This document shows positions 10,743 to 19,213 of a stretch of DNA of 64,000 bases, one piece after another (positions within the stretch are counted from its first letter, which is position 1; every line of letters begins with the position of its first letter). The notes beneath the pieces were generated by a model that saw nothing but the letters and a program-made list of their open reading frames with translations, searched no databases and was not told where the DNA came from. The stretch lies in assembly GCF_023702635.1 (NCBI RefSeq), contig NZ_CP098455.1:744001-808000 (forward strand). The letters are read 5' to 3'. The translations under genes were made by a program, and so were the position numbers. This DNA comes from Spongiibacter taiwanensis (GTDB lineage Bacteria; Pseudomonadota; Gammaproteobacteria; Pseudomonadales; Spongiibacteraceae).

Positions 10743-12146
10743 ATGAGCCAGCAGCCCCCGCGCCTGCAATTGCCGCGCAAACCCCACTACATCACCCTCA
10801 CCGCCGACTGCGATTTTTTCAGTCTGTTTAAGAAGATCGAGAAGCGCTTCGACAACTGCTTTTACCTGGAGTCCCTGGGTGAAGACAGCCACATGGCCCG
10901 GCATTCCATTATTGGCTTTGACCCCGAGCAGTTGATCTACGCCAACGGCAATACCTTGACCATTGAACAGCGCAATGGCGACCGGGTGGACTACCCCAGC
11001 GACAACCCTTACGCCCTGCTCCGGCAGATCATGCCCCAGAACATTATCTCGCGAAAATACGCTGGCGGTCTGACCGGTTACCTGGGCTATGACGCAATGA
11101 ATTACTTTGAACCCAGTCTGAACATCTGTGCCAGCGAGATGTTTGACGCCTTTCGCTTTGGCCTGTTCAAGGACGGTCTGATTCTCGACAAGATGACCGG
11201 CGAGGTGATCTATTTCCACTACGACGACAGCCGCCTGCAAGAGATTGAGTCCCTGATGGCCGCACCGGAGCCGGTCAACGGCGAGCTGCAAATCACCCCG
11301 CTGGGTGAAACCATGAGTCGTGAAGATCACCGCGCAGCGGTGCTCAAGGTCAAGCAGGACATTATCGACGGCAAAATTTTTCAGACCGAGGTGGGCTTTA
11401 AGAAGCGCTTTCGCCTGGTTGGCGACACCATCAACATCTACGAACAAATGCGCGAGATTAACCCTTCTCCGCAAATGTATTACGTGAAATTTGGCGAGCA
11501 AAAATTAATTGGCGCCAGTCCGGAGCTACTGTTCCGCCTGCGTCAGGGCGAAATGGAAACCTTCCCCCTGGCCGGCACCACCCGCCGCGGAGCCGACCCC
11601 AAAGAAGACACTGCGCTGGCCCGGGCGTTGCTGAACGATCCCAAGGAAATCGCCGAGCACAATATGATCGTCGATCTGCACCGCAATGACATTGGCCGGG
11701 TGGCCCAGTTCGGCACGGTCAAGGTGCGCAGCCTGATGGACATCAAACGGTTTAGCCACGTACAGCACATATCCAGCGAGATAGTTGGCATTATCGCTGA
11801 AGACCAGGATATGTTTTCTGCCCTGGCCAGCAACTTCCCTGCGGGCACCCTTACCGGCGCTCCTAAAATCGAAGCCATGAAAATCATCAATGAGCTGGAG
11901 GGCGAAGGTCGCGGCCCCTACGGCGGCGCGGTGGGTCACTTTGCCTTCAATGGCGATTGCACCTTTGCCATCCCGATCCGCACGGTGTTTGCCAGCGGTG
12001 AACAGGCTTACGTGCAAACCTGCGGCGGCAATGTCTACGACTCCAACCCCGACGATGAATGGGAGGAAATTCGACGCAAGTTTGCCGGCACAAAGAAGGT
12101 GTTAGACAAATTTATGGTAACTGATGCAAAGGGGTCGCAAGCGTGA
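10743..12146 (+). CDS. trpE: Anthranilate synthase component I
   Basis: Chorismate-binding enzyme converting chorismate and ammonia to anthranilate. At 467 residues it is shorter than pseudomonad TrpE (about 490). The N-terminal segment YLESLGEDSHMARHSIIGFD contains the LES element that binds feedback tryptophan in TrpE. The catalytic domain has IGASPELLFR, FPLAGTTRRG, VQHISSEIVG, FPAGTLTGAPKIEAMKII and GRGPYGGAVG. The usual PSPYM(Y/F)F motif is here PSPQMYY. It lies 17 bases after trpR and overlaps trpG2 by four bases (GTGA). PabB is less likely because of the TrpE-type feedback motif and the TrpR control. Confidence 0.92.
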   Translation: MSQQPPRLQLPRKPHYITLTADCDFFSLFKKIEKRFDNCFYLESLGEDSHMARHSIIGFDPEQLIYANGNTLTIEQRNGDRVDYPSDNPYALLRQIMPQNIISRKYAGGLTGYLGYDAMNYFEPSLNICASEMFDAFRFGLFKDGLILDKMTGEVIYFHYDDSRLQEIESLMAAPEPVNGELQITPLGETMSREDHRAAVLKVKQDIIDGKIFQTEVGFKKRFRLVGDTINIYEQMREINPSPQMYYVKFGEQKLIGASPELLFRLRQGEMETFPLAGTTRRGADPKEDTALARALLNDPKEIAEHNMIVDLHRNDIGRVAQFGTVKVRSLMDIKRFSHVQHISSEIVGIIAEDQDMFSALASNFPAGTLTGAPKIEAMKIINELEGEGRGPYGGAVGHFAFNGDCTFAIPIRTVFASGEQAYVQTCGGNVYDSNPDDEWEEIRRKFAGTKKVLDKFMVTDAKGSQA

Positions 12147-12811
12147 AAGTACTGATTATCGACAATTACGACTCCTTCACCTACAACCTATACCAGTACA
12201 TTGGCGAGATTCTCACCAGTGCAAAAAACCGTGGCGAAGTGAGTGAATTCACCCTGATTGTGAAGCGCAACGACGAGCTGAGCCTGGCAGACATCGACGC
12301 GATGGCTCCCGATCGCATTATTATTTCGCCCGGCCCGGGCTCCCCCGATGACGAGCATTATTTTGGTGTGTGCGCCCAGGTGATCGGCGAGCTGGGTAAG
12401 CGGATTCCCCTGCTCGGGGTATGCTTGGGCATGCAGGGCATTGTCCATGTATTTGGCGGCAAGGTGGTGAAAGCCCCGCTGCCGATGCACGGCAAAATCA
12501 GCCCGATCACCCACACCAACAGCGGCATGTTCACCAACATTCCCGACCAGTTGGAAGTGATGCGCTACCACTCGCTGATGGCCGAAGCGGAAAGCTTCCC
12601 CGACTGCCTGACGCTGACAGCCCTCGTCGGCGACTACCCACGGGACAGCTTTGACGATCTCGACCGGCTTCGCCAGGGCGGCAACTTTGAGATTATGGGC
12701 ATCCAGCACAAGGACTACCCCATCCACGGCATTCAGTTTCACCCCGAATCCTTCGCTACCGAAGGGGGCAAGGAACTGATCAGTAATTTCCTGTTTTCCT
12801 GCGCGGCCTGA
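12143..12811 (+). CDS. trpG: Anthranilate synthase glutaminase subunit, second copy
   Basis: A 222-residue class I glutamine amidotransferase, starting GTG with the start inside the trpE stop (GTGA). The nucleophile is Cys94 in LGVCLGMQGIVHVFGG, and the His-Glu pair is in IQFHPESFATEGG. Compared with the 192-residue TrpG at 9645-10223 it carries insertions near residues 21-35 (ILTSAKNRGEVSEF) and 170-185 (PRDSFDDLDRLRQGG). It is clearly a diverged paralogue and not a recent duplicate. Coupling to trpE makes it the probable dedicated TrpE partner, leaving the other copy free to serve PabB. That division is inference. Confidence 0.9.
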   Translation: MKVLIIDNYDSFTYNLYQYIGEILTSAKNRGEVSEFTLIVKRNDELSLADIDAMAPDRIIISPGPGSPDDEHYFGVCAQVIGELGKRIPLLGVCLGMQGIVHVFGGKVVKAPLPMHGKISPITHTNSGMFTNIPDQLEVMRYHSLMAEAESFPDCLTLTALVGDYPRDSFDDLDRLRQGGNFEIMGIQHKDYPIHGIQFHPESFATEGGKELISNFLFSCAA

Positions 12812-12833
12812 GGTCGCGCTGCAAGCATTCACC

Positions 12834-13412
12834 ATGTTGTACTCGATTGGCTATGCCACCAAAGACCTGAGCGCCTTCCTGCAGCAGCTTGAGCAACACA
12901 ACATCACTGCTGTGGCAGATGTTCGCTCAGTGCCCTACAGCAAGGCCTTTTTCGATTTTCATCAGCCCGCCCTTGCCAGCAGCTTGAAAGCTTGCGGCAT
13001 TCACTACGTGTATTTGGGTGAGGAGCTCGGGCCCCGCTCAAAGAACCCGGAACACTACGACAGCAGCGGGCAAGTGCAATTTGAGCGGCTGCAGCAATCG
13101 GCGCTGTTTCAACAGGGGATCAGGCGGCTTACCACCGGTCTGGACAAAGGCCTGCAAATCGCACTGCTCTGCGCAGAAAAAGACCCCGCCGTGTGCCATC
13201 GCAGTTTATTGATTAGCGAGTACCTGTTGGATCGACAACAACTGGAAGTCCAGCACATCTGCCACGGCGGTGAGTTGGAAAGCCAGAGCGTATTGCGCCA
13301 GCGGCTCGTCACCGAGAACCGCATTGTGCCGGATATGCTCACTCCTGCCTGCGAGTGCGAGAAAATGGCATGGAGGGCGCACAGCAAACGCTTTGCTTAC
13401 CGGCGCCCGTGA
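12834..13412 (+). CDS. DUF488 family protein
   Basis: A 192-residue protein of the DUF488 family. It starts MLYSIGYATKDLSAFLQQL and contains the family hallmark VADVRSVPYSKAFFDF, followed by YLGEELGPRSKNPEHYDS and a central LLCAEKDPAVCHRSLL. The conserved cysteines and histidine of the CxEK..CHR segment are intact. The biochemical function of the family is not established. It starts 22 bases after trpG2 on the same strand and could be read from the trp transcript, but nothing else links it to tryptophan. Confidence 0.85.
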   Translation: MLYSIGYATKDLSAFLQQLEQHNITAVADVRSVPYSKAFFDFHQPALASSLKACGIHYVYLGEELGPRSKNPEHYDSSGQVQFERLQQSALFQQGIRRLTTGLDKGLQIALLCAEKDPAVCHRSLLISEYLLDRQQLEVQHICHGGELESQSVLRQRLVTENRIVPDMLTPACECEKMAWRAHSKRFAYRRP

Positions 13413-13664
13413 GCAATCAGTCACTTCGCCCCCTCCCTCACCTCGCAATCAATCTATGACACAGATGCTCGGATATGCCTTGGCAATTATTTCGCAAATC
13501 ATCTTTTTTTACTTTTTAAACCACTGCAAACCCCAAAAATCTCGCTACACTCAGGTCGTGACGCTGCATCAACAATGATAACGCAGCGGTATCCGGGCGG
13601 GCCGCCACTGACACGCAGTGCGTCGACCTGCTCAAACCGTCACTCAACCACAAGGATTGCGGAT

Positions 13665-15833
13665 ATGAGTAGAACATTTCATCGTTTTTTCGCTACTGCC
13701 ACCCCCGCTCTGCTGACACTGTTTGCCCCGTCGCCGGGTATTGCTCAAGGCAAAGACAACGCACCCAGTCAGTACCCGGTAGAAGAGGTTATCGTATCGG
13801 CCCAAAAGCGGGACCAGCGCCTCCAGGATGTCCCCATTTCCGAGACAGTGCTGGACGATCAGCTGCTGCGCAACGCCAATATGGACAGCGGCACCGAAAT
13901 CGCCCGCCAGACCCCAAACCTGAGAGTGTCGGTGCTGGGGGATGAATCCCAACCCAAGTTTTCCATGCGGGGGGTATCCACCGCTGAGTTTAACCTCAAT
14001 GCCATCTCCCCTACCGGGGTCTTCTACGACGAAGTTTATATTGGTGCGTCCTACCTGGGCGGGGCCCAGATTTTTGATATTGAACGCATCGAAGTGCTGC
14101 GGGGCCCCCAGGGCACCCTGTTTGGCAAAAACACCACGGCCGGGGCCATTAACGTGATATCCAAGGCCCCCAGTTTTGAACAAGAGGGCTCGCTCACCGT
14201 CGGCTACGGCACGGAAAATTACCGGGAAATCCAGACTATTGGCGAGTTCCCCATTGTGGAAGACCGCTTCAGTGCGCGACTGGCCTACACCGGCGCCAAG
14301 TCCGACCCCTACATAAAAAATGTCAACCCCGGGGGCGAGGACATGTCAGATATTGACCGCCAGGCGGCCCGGTTGACCCTGGGGTATAAACAGAATGATC
14401 TGGACGCTACCCTGCGGCTGTTCCAAAACAAAAGCGACCCGCAGGCCATCGGCGCCATCACCTACGGCACCGGACCTGGTGGCACCAACGCCCTGGGCGT
14501 CAATCCCCGCACCAACCCCAATAACGGTCGCCCGATGGGCACCGATGAACTGGCCAGCGACCGAGGCGGCCGGATCAAAGTCCGGGGCGACGGCGGCTAC
14601 CTGACCATTAACAAAGATATTGGCGAACTGACCCTGACCTCCATCACCTCCTTCCTGGAAGGGGAATTTCTCAATGAGGCCGACGGTGACGGCACCGCCC
14701 AGAACCTGTTGCACATTGATTTTGGCGCCAAAAATCGGGAGATGGGCCAGGACCTGCGGCTGTCGTCCAACCACGGCGGTCCCTTTAACTGGATTGCGGG
14801 CCTGTACTACTTCGAAGATAAAGTTGATGTAAACACAGTTTACAACCTGTTTCAGGAGATCCCCCTGGCCGGCGTCACCCTGGATCAGCGCTACACCCAA
14901 TATCGGGAGTCCTACGCCATCTACGCCGACGGCACTTACGATTTTGGCAACGGCTACCAGCTCTATGGCGGGTTGCGCTACACCGACGACAAAGGCAGTC
15001 TGGAGGATTTTCAGGTAAACCCCAGCATTCCTCCCCAAGGCGATCTTACCTATCACGACGAGGAGCCCACTGGCCGATTGGGCCTGCAGAAATATTTCAC
15101 CGACGAGTTGATGGTGTACGGCCAGTTTGTTTACGGTTACCGCAGCAGCGCCATCAACGGCGGGGCACTGTCCTCCCCCGACGAGCTGACCGTCGCCGAT
15201 CCGGAAAAGTTGCGGTCCTACGAAGTGGGCATCAAATCCCAATGGCTGGACCGCCGCCTGACACTCAACGGCGCGGTGTTCTACTACGACTTCACCGACC
15301 AGCAGTTCCAGAATGTGGCCGGTATTGGTCAGCAGCAGTTGGTCAACGCCGGGGAATCCGCCATTGTGGGGCTGGAGCTGGAAACCCGCTACCAGGCCAC
15401 CGACAAACTCACGCTCAGTGTTGGCCTGGGCCTGCTGGATACCGAATATGAGGAGCTGGTGCTCAACGGTGAAGACCTGTCGGGAAACGAGTTGATTGAG
15501 GCGCCGGAATATACCGTTAACTTTGCTGTGGATTATCGCCAGCCCCTAGGCGATGCAGGCACCTTGACCTTCCATATTGACGCGGTGAATGTGGCCGAGC
15601 AGCACTTTTCCGCCACCAATGACCCCGTGTATCAGGTGGATGAATTCTGGGACGCCGGGGCGCGGGTCGCGTTTTTATCTGCCGATGAAAGCTATGAAAT
15701 CGCCTTCTATGTCAAAAACCTGACCGACAACGACACCGAAACCGGCCTGCAGATTGACCCGACCACCATGACCAAATTCACCACCGTGCCCTACCCCCGC
15801 CGTTTTGGCGTTGAGCTGACTGTGTGGTTTTAG
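13665..15833 (+). CDS. TonB-dependent outer-membrane receptor
   Basis: A 722-residue outer-membrane active-transport receptor. A signal peptide ends at about GIAQ, residue 27. The TonB box-like segment VEEVIVSAQKR follows, then the plug domain (DVPISETVLDDQLLRNA to IERIEVLRGPQGTLFGKNTTAGAINVISK) and a beta-barrel ending in aromatic VELTVWF, as expected for BamA recognition. The frame is open from 13575, but AAGGA eight bases before the ATG at 13665 and the signal peptide fix this start. The substrate is unknown. The type is common in marine gammaproteobacteria and sphingomonads for siderophores or organic substrates. No transport or regulatory partner is adjacent. Confidence 0.93.
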   Translation: MSRTFHRFFATATPALLTLFAPSPGIAQGKDNAPSQYPVEEVIVSAQKRDQRLQDVPISETVLDDQLLRNANMDSGTEIARQTPNLRVSVLGDESQPKFSMRGVSTAEFNLNAISPTGVFYDEVYIGASYLGGAQIFDIERIEVLRGPQGTLFGKNTTAGAINVISKAPSFEQEGSLTVGYGTENYREIQTIGEFPIVEDRFSARLAYTGAKSDPYIKNVNPGGEDMSDIDRQAARLTLGYKQNDLDATLRLFQNKSDPQAIGAITYGTGPGGTNALGVNPRTNPNNGRPMGTDELASDRGGRIKVRGDGGYLTINKDIGELTLTSITSFLEGEFLNEADGDGTAQNLLHIDFGAKNREMGQDLRLSSNHGGPFNWIAGLYYFEDKVDVNTVYNLFQEIPLAGVTLDQRYTQYRESYAIYADGTYDFGNGYQLYGGLRYTDDKGSLEDFQVNPSIPPQGDLTYHDEEPTGRLGLQKYFTDELMVYGQFVYGYRSSAINGGALSSPDELTVADPEKLRSYEVGIKSQWLDRRLTLNGAVFYYDFTDQQFQNVAGIGQQQLVNAGESAIVGLELETRYQATDKLTLSVGLGLLDTEYEELVLNGEDLSGNELIEAPEYTVNFAVDYRQPLGDAGTLTFHIDAVNVAEQHFSATNDPVYQVDEFWDAGARVAFLSADESYEIAFYVKNLTDNDTETGLQIDPTTMTKFTTVPYPRRFGVELTVWF

Positions 15834-15903
15834 GAGCACTGGAACCCCTTTGCCCTAAGAAACAAGGGGCAAGCGCCCAGTTTGCTTCTCAGTTTCAGCG
15901 ACA

Positions 15904-15938
15904 GCCACCGGTCCAGGCAGCTCACCTGGACCGGTGGC
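15904..15938. terminator. Hairpin between convergent TonB receptor and gph
   Basis: A perfect 14-base inverted repeat (15904-15917 with 15925-15938) around a seven-base loop, between two convergent genes. There is no clear U-run on either side, so it may act as a bidirectional terminator or transcript-end stabiliser and is not a textbook intrinsic terminator. Confidence 0.55.
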
Positions 15939-15963
15939 CGAAAAACATCACTGGACAGCGCAA

Positions 15964-16653
15964 TCAGAACAAATCGGCGAAGTGATCAACCAACAGGTCA
16001 GGATTGGCCTCAGCCACCGGCGCACCGTGATTGTAACCGTAGCTCACACAGGCGACCGGCATCCCCGCCGCCCTGGCGGCATCGATATCATTGCGCGAAT
16101 CCCCCACCATCACCGTGTTTTCCACGGCCACACCCAGTTGTTCACAGGCGAGATACAGTTGCGCCGGGTCGGGTTTGCGCTGGGGCAAGGTATCACCGCC
16201 CACCAGCACCGGCAGGAGGCCATCGAGTTCCAGGCCAATCAATATATCCCGACTGAAGCGTTCGGGCTTATTGGTGACGCAGGCCATGGCGATGCCCTGT
16301 CGTTGCCAGTATTCAAGGGCTTCCAACACACCGGGATAGAGGCAGGTTTTTACACAGGAGGCTTTGCCGTAAAAATCGAAAAAACTGGCAAGCAGTGCTT
16401 CCACTACCGCGTCGGGGGCGGCACCCTCGGCCACTTCCAGCGCATTGGCTGCTGCGCGCTCAACCAGCTTACGCGCACCGTTACCCACCCACTGGCGAAT
16501 TTTGGCTTCGCCGGCAGGCGGATAAGCGTTCGCCGCCAGCGCGCGATCAACGGCGGCGGCAATGTCAGGCACGCTGTCGATCAATGTGCCATCGAGATCA
16601 AACAGCAAGGCCTTTAATTCGCGGCCCTTGAGCAGTTCGGCGAGACGGGTCAT
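15964..16653 (-). CDS. gph: Phosphoglycolate phosphatase
   Basis: HAD-superfamily phosphatase, 229 residues. Motif I is [16 protein letters not shown], with the two catalytic aspartates. [13 protein letters not shown] holds motif [10 protein letters not shown] the motif III lysine, and [16 protein letters not shown] motif IV. It removes 2-phosphoglycolate formed during DNA repair or oxygenation. The start overlaps the rpe stop by four bases (ATGA). rpe-gph is the conserved pseudomonad order, where trpE normally follows; here the next minus-strand trp gene is trpG, more than 5 kb away. Confidence 0.93.
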   Translation of the reverse strand: MTRLAELLKGRELKALLFDLDGTLIDSVPDIAAAVDRALAANAYPPAGEAKIRQWVGNGARKLVERAAANALEVAEGAAPDAVVEALLASFFDFYGKASCVKTCLYPGVLEALEYWQRQGIAMACVTNKPERFSRDILIGLELDGLLPVLVGGDTLPQRKPDPAQLYLACEQLGVAVENTVMVGDSRNDIDAARAAGMPVACVSYGYNHGAPVAEANPDLLVDHFADLF

Positions 16654-17318
16654 ACCTTGGCCAGTTGGGCGCGCATCTGCTCGATCACGGCGCTGTAATC
16701 GTCCTGATTAAAGATCGCTGAGCCGGCCACAAAAGTATCGGCACCGGCGGCGGCGACATCGGCGATGTTCTTGGCGGAAATCCCGCCGTCCACTTCCAAG
16801 CGAATATCAAAACCGCTGGCATTAATCATGGCCCGCACTTCTTTGACCTTGTCCAGGGTTGATGGGATAAAGCTCTGCCCACCAAAGCCGGGGTTCACCG
16901 ACATCAGCAGCACCATATCCAGCTTGTCCATCACGTATTTCAACACCTCAGGGCCCACCGCAGGATTGAGCACTAGCCCTGCCTTGCAACCCGCATCGCG
17001 GATCATCTGCAGGGAGCGGTCAACGTGAATGGACGCATCGGGATGAAAGGTAATGATGCTGGCACCGGCCTCGGCAAAGTCGCCGATCAGGCGATCAACG
17101 GGGCTGACCATCAGGTGCACATCAATCGGCGCTTTTACACCGTGCTTGCGCAGGGCCTTGCACAACATGGGCCCAATGGTGAGGTTGGGCACGTAGTGAT
17201 TGTCCATGACGTCGAAATGCACAATGTCGGCCCCCGCCTCCAATACGGTATCGACTTCCTCGCCCAGGCGGGCAAAGTCTGCGGACAAAATGGAGGGAGC
17301 AATCCAGTAATCAGCCAT
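16650..17318 (-). CDS. rpe: Ribulose-phosphate 3-epimerase
   Basis: Interconverts ribulose-5-phosphate and xylulose-5-phosphate in the pentose phosphate pathway. A 222-residue TIM barrel beginning with [17 protein letters not shown]. The metal and substrate motifs follow: [44 protein letters not shown] and [12 protein letters not shown]. It overlaps gph by four bases. Confidence 0.97.
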   Translation of the reverse strand: MADYWIAPSILSADFARLGEEVDTVLEAGADIVHFDVMDNHYVPNLTIGPMLCKALRKHGVKAPIDVHLMVSPVDRLIGDFAEAGASIITFHPDASIHVDRSLQMIRDAGCKAGLVLNPAVGPEVLKYVMDKLDMVLLMSVNPGFGGQSFIPSTLDKVKEVRAMINASGFDIRLEVDGGISAKNIADVAAAGADTFVAGSAIFNQDDYSAVIEQMRAQLAKV

Positions 17319-17386
17319 GGTATTTCCTGCGAGTTAGTCGTCTGAAGGGTGAGCCGCCGCCATTTTACGTGAATGCCGGGAGCGAT

Positions 17387-18067
17387 TCAGCTGTCCAGGC
17401 CGGCGCTGCGTAAAAACAGGTCCAGCGCAGCGAGGCGCTCGGGGGTGCCGATATCCCACCAGTGGCCGCCAAAACGTTCACCAGAGAGCCGCCCCAATGC
17501 CATTGTCTGTTGCATTAATGGCTTCAGCGCCCGGCGACCCTGAGAAAAGCCGGCAAAACAACGGGGATGCCAGACACTGAGCCCGGCATAGGTATACCGG
17601 GGGCCCTCGCCACTTTCATTCACTTGTCCCGCGCCGCTGAGATGAAAGTCACCGCTCGGGTGATGGGGCGGATTGTCGATCAACACCAAGTGTGCGCCCT
17701 CGGTCTGCAAACCGAAAAGCCGGGAAAAATCGTAGTCCGTCCAAATATCGCCATTAACCAGTAAGAAGGGCTCGTCACCCAGGTGATCCAGGGCCTTGAT
17801 AATGCCGCCGGCGGTTTCCAGGGGCTCATCTTCCCGGGACAGGGTCAGCCGCAGGCCGTAACGGTCGCCATTGTCGAGATAGGCCAGCAACTGGTCGGCC
17901 AACCAGGAACAATTCACCACCACCTCATCAAAACCTGCCGCTGCCAGTTTCTCCAGATGAAAATCGATCAGGGGTTTGCCCCCCGCTTTGAGCAGCGGTT
18001 TTGGGCAGTGGTCGGTCAGGGGGCGCATCCGGGTGCCAAGACCCGCCGCCAGAATCATCGCTTTCAC
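17387..18067 (-). CDS. murU: N-acetylmuramate alpha-1-phosphate uridylyltransferase
   Basis: Converts MurNAc-1-phosphate and UTP to UDP-MurNAc in the MurQ-independent peptidoglycan recycling route of pseudomonads. It has 226 residues, the usual MurU length. The nucleotidyltransferase motif MILAAGLGTRMRPLTDHCPK is at the N-terminus, then PLIDFHLEKLAAAG, LETAGGIIKAL and LLVNGDIWTDYDF, whose Asp binds metal. It overlaps amgK (ATGA, 18064-18067), the kinase that makes its substrate, which settles the specificity against other sugar nucleotidyltransferases. Confidence 0.93.
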   Translation of the reverse strand: MKAMILAAGLGTRMRPLTDHCPKPLLKAGGKPLIDFHLEKLAAAGFDEVVVNCSWLADQLLAYLDNGDRYGLRLTLSREDEPLETAGGIIKALDHLGDEPFLLVNGDIWTDYDFSRLFGLQTEGAHLVLIDNPPHHPSGDFHLSGAGQVNESGEGPRYTYAGLSVWHPRCFAGFSQGRRALKPLMQQTMALGRLSGERFGGHWWDIGTPERLAALDLFLRSAGLDS

Positions 18068-19098
18068 AGGCGAACATCCCGATACCAGTCCTGGCTGCGG
18101 GCCAGTGGCAGAAGACGATCCTCAAACCAGCTGACAAAATCGCCAAACACAGGGTATCGCCGGGCCACACTCAGGGTATAAGCCATCACCAGGGGAAGAT
18201 CTTTAAGGTAAGCCGTTTTGCCGTCGCGCAATTTAAGCCGCGCAAAAATGCCCAGCACCTTGATATGGCGCTGCAAGCCCATCCAATCAAAGGCCTGGAG
18301 AAAGTCAGCCTCAGTCATGGCGGGCAAGACCCCTGCAGACTGGGCCATCGTCCGGTATTCCAACGCCCATTGCTGGACCTGGGAGGGCGGCCAGGCGACA
18401 TAACAATCTCGCAGCAGGGAAACCAGGTCGTAGGTCGCCGGCCCTCGCACCGCATCCTGAAAGTCGATCATGCCAAGCTGGCCGCCGGCCAGGCACATGA
18501 TATTTCGGCTGTGAAAATCCCGGTGCACCAGCACTTGGGGTTGGTCCAGCGCCGAGCGCTCCAATTGGGCAAATACGCCACTGAGCAAGGCGGTTTCAGA
18601 CGCGCTCAGGCGGTAGTCGAGCAAGCCTTCAATAAACCACTGGGGGAACAACCGCATTTCGTTGCGCAGGCGCGGCTGGTCGTACTCCGGCAACTGGGCA
18701 GCCTTGAGGCCAATGCCCTGCACTGGCAATAGCAGCGCCATCGCCTGACGGTAGTAATGATTGGCGGCGTCAAGGTCAGTCAGCAGCGGCAGCAGCAATT
18801 GATCGCCAAAGTCTTCCTGAAGCAGAAAGCCCCGCGGCCGATCCCAGGCAAGCAGCGCCGGTACCCGGCCACCGTGGCTGTGAAGGAGGGCTTGAACGCG
18901 GGCGAAGGACTCATTGTCTTCTTTGTCTGGCGGCGCGTGTACGGCAATCACGCTGCCACCATCGTTGAGTTGCAGGCGGTAATAGCAGCGGAAACTGGCA
19001 TCCCCGGAAACTACCGTCAGCTCACTGGCGGCTTGATCGGCAGGCAGCGCCAGGGCGCTCAGGCACCACTGTAACAACTCGGATGTTAAGGCACTCAT
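18064..19098 (-). CDS. amgK: N-acetylmuramate/N-acetylglucosamine anomeric kinase AmgK
   Basis: Aminoglycoside phosphotransferase-fold kinase of 344 residues that phosphorylates the anomeric position of MurNAc and GlcNAc during cell-wall recycling. The catalytic loop VHRDFHSRNIMCL lies near residues 190-202, followed by the metal site MIDFQDAVRGPATYDLVSLL. It is coupled to murU by a four-base overlap and divergent from lptD, exactly the Pseudomonas arrangement (lptD-amgK-murU). This salvage path bypasses de novo UDP-MurNAc synthesis and so affects intrinsic fosfomycin tolerance in pseudomonads (known for the family). Confidence 0.94.
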   Translation of the reverse strand: MSALTSELLQWCLSALALPADQAASELTVVSGDASFRCYYRLQLNDGGSVIAVHAPPDKEDNESFARVQALLHSHGGRVPALLAWDRPRGFLLQEDFGDQLLLPLLTDLDAANHYYRQAMALLLPVQGIGLKAAQLPEYDQPRLRNEMRLFPQWFIEGLLDYRLSASETALLSGVFAQLERSALDQPQVLVHRDFHSRNIMCLAGGQLGMIDFQDAVRGPATYDLVSLLRDCYVAWPPSQVQQWALEYRTMAQSAGVLPAMTEADFLQAFDWMGLQRHIKVLGIFARLKLRDGKTAYLKDLPLVMAYTLSVARRYPVFGDFVSWFEDRLLPLARSQDWYRDVRL

Positions 19099-19213
19099 GA
19101 CAGGGCGGGGATTTCTCAGCTTTTCGCGATACAGGCGGGCATCCTAGCAGAGAATGCTTTATTATCCACCTTCGCCAAGGGGGCTCCACCGGGTTTCAAC
19201 ATATTTACACTGC

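Noticed and set aside
10482-11501. A 339-codon antisense frame across trpR and trpE
   Set aside because: Shadow of two well-supported genes in a GC-rich genome; it has no ribosome-binding site or recognisable domain.
13456-13578. A 40-codon frame encoding a single hydrophobic helix before the TonB receptor
   Set aside because: It lacks a ribosome-binding site and lies in AT-rich promoter-like sequence, so the hydrophobicity may be compositional; kept only as a note.
13555-13580. Possible Fur box before the TonB receptor
   Set aside because: Only AATGATAAC resembles a half-site; no inverted partner at the correct spacing, so iron control cannot be claimed.
14346-15242. A 298-codon antisense frame in the TonB receptor gene
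   Set aside because: Shadow of a barrel-encoding gene; hydrophobic pattern arises from the complementary strand of beta strands.
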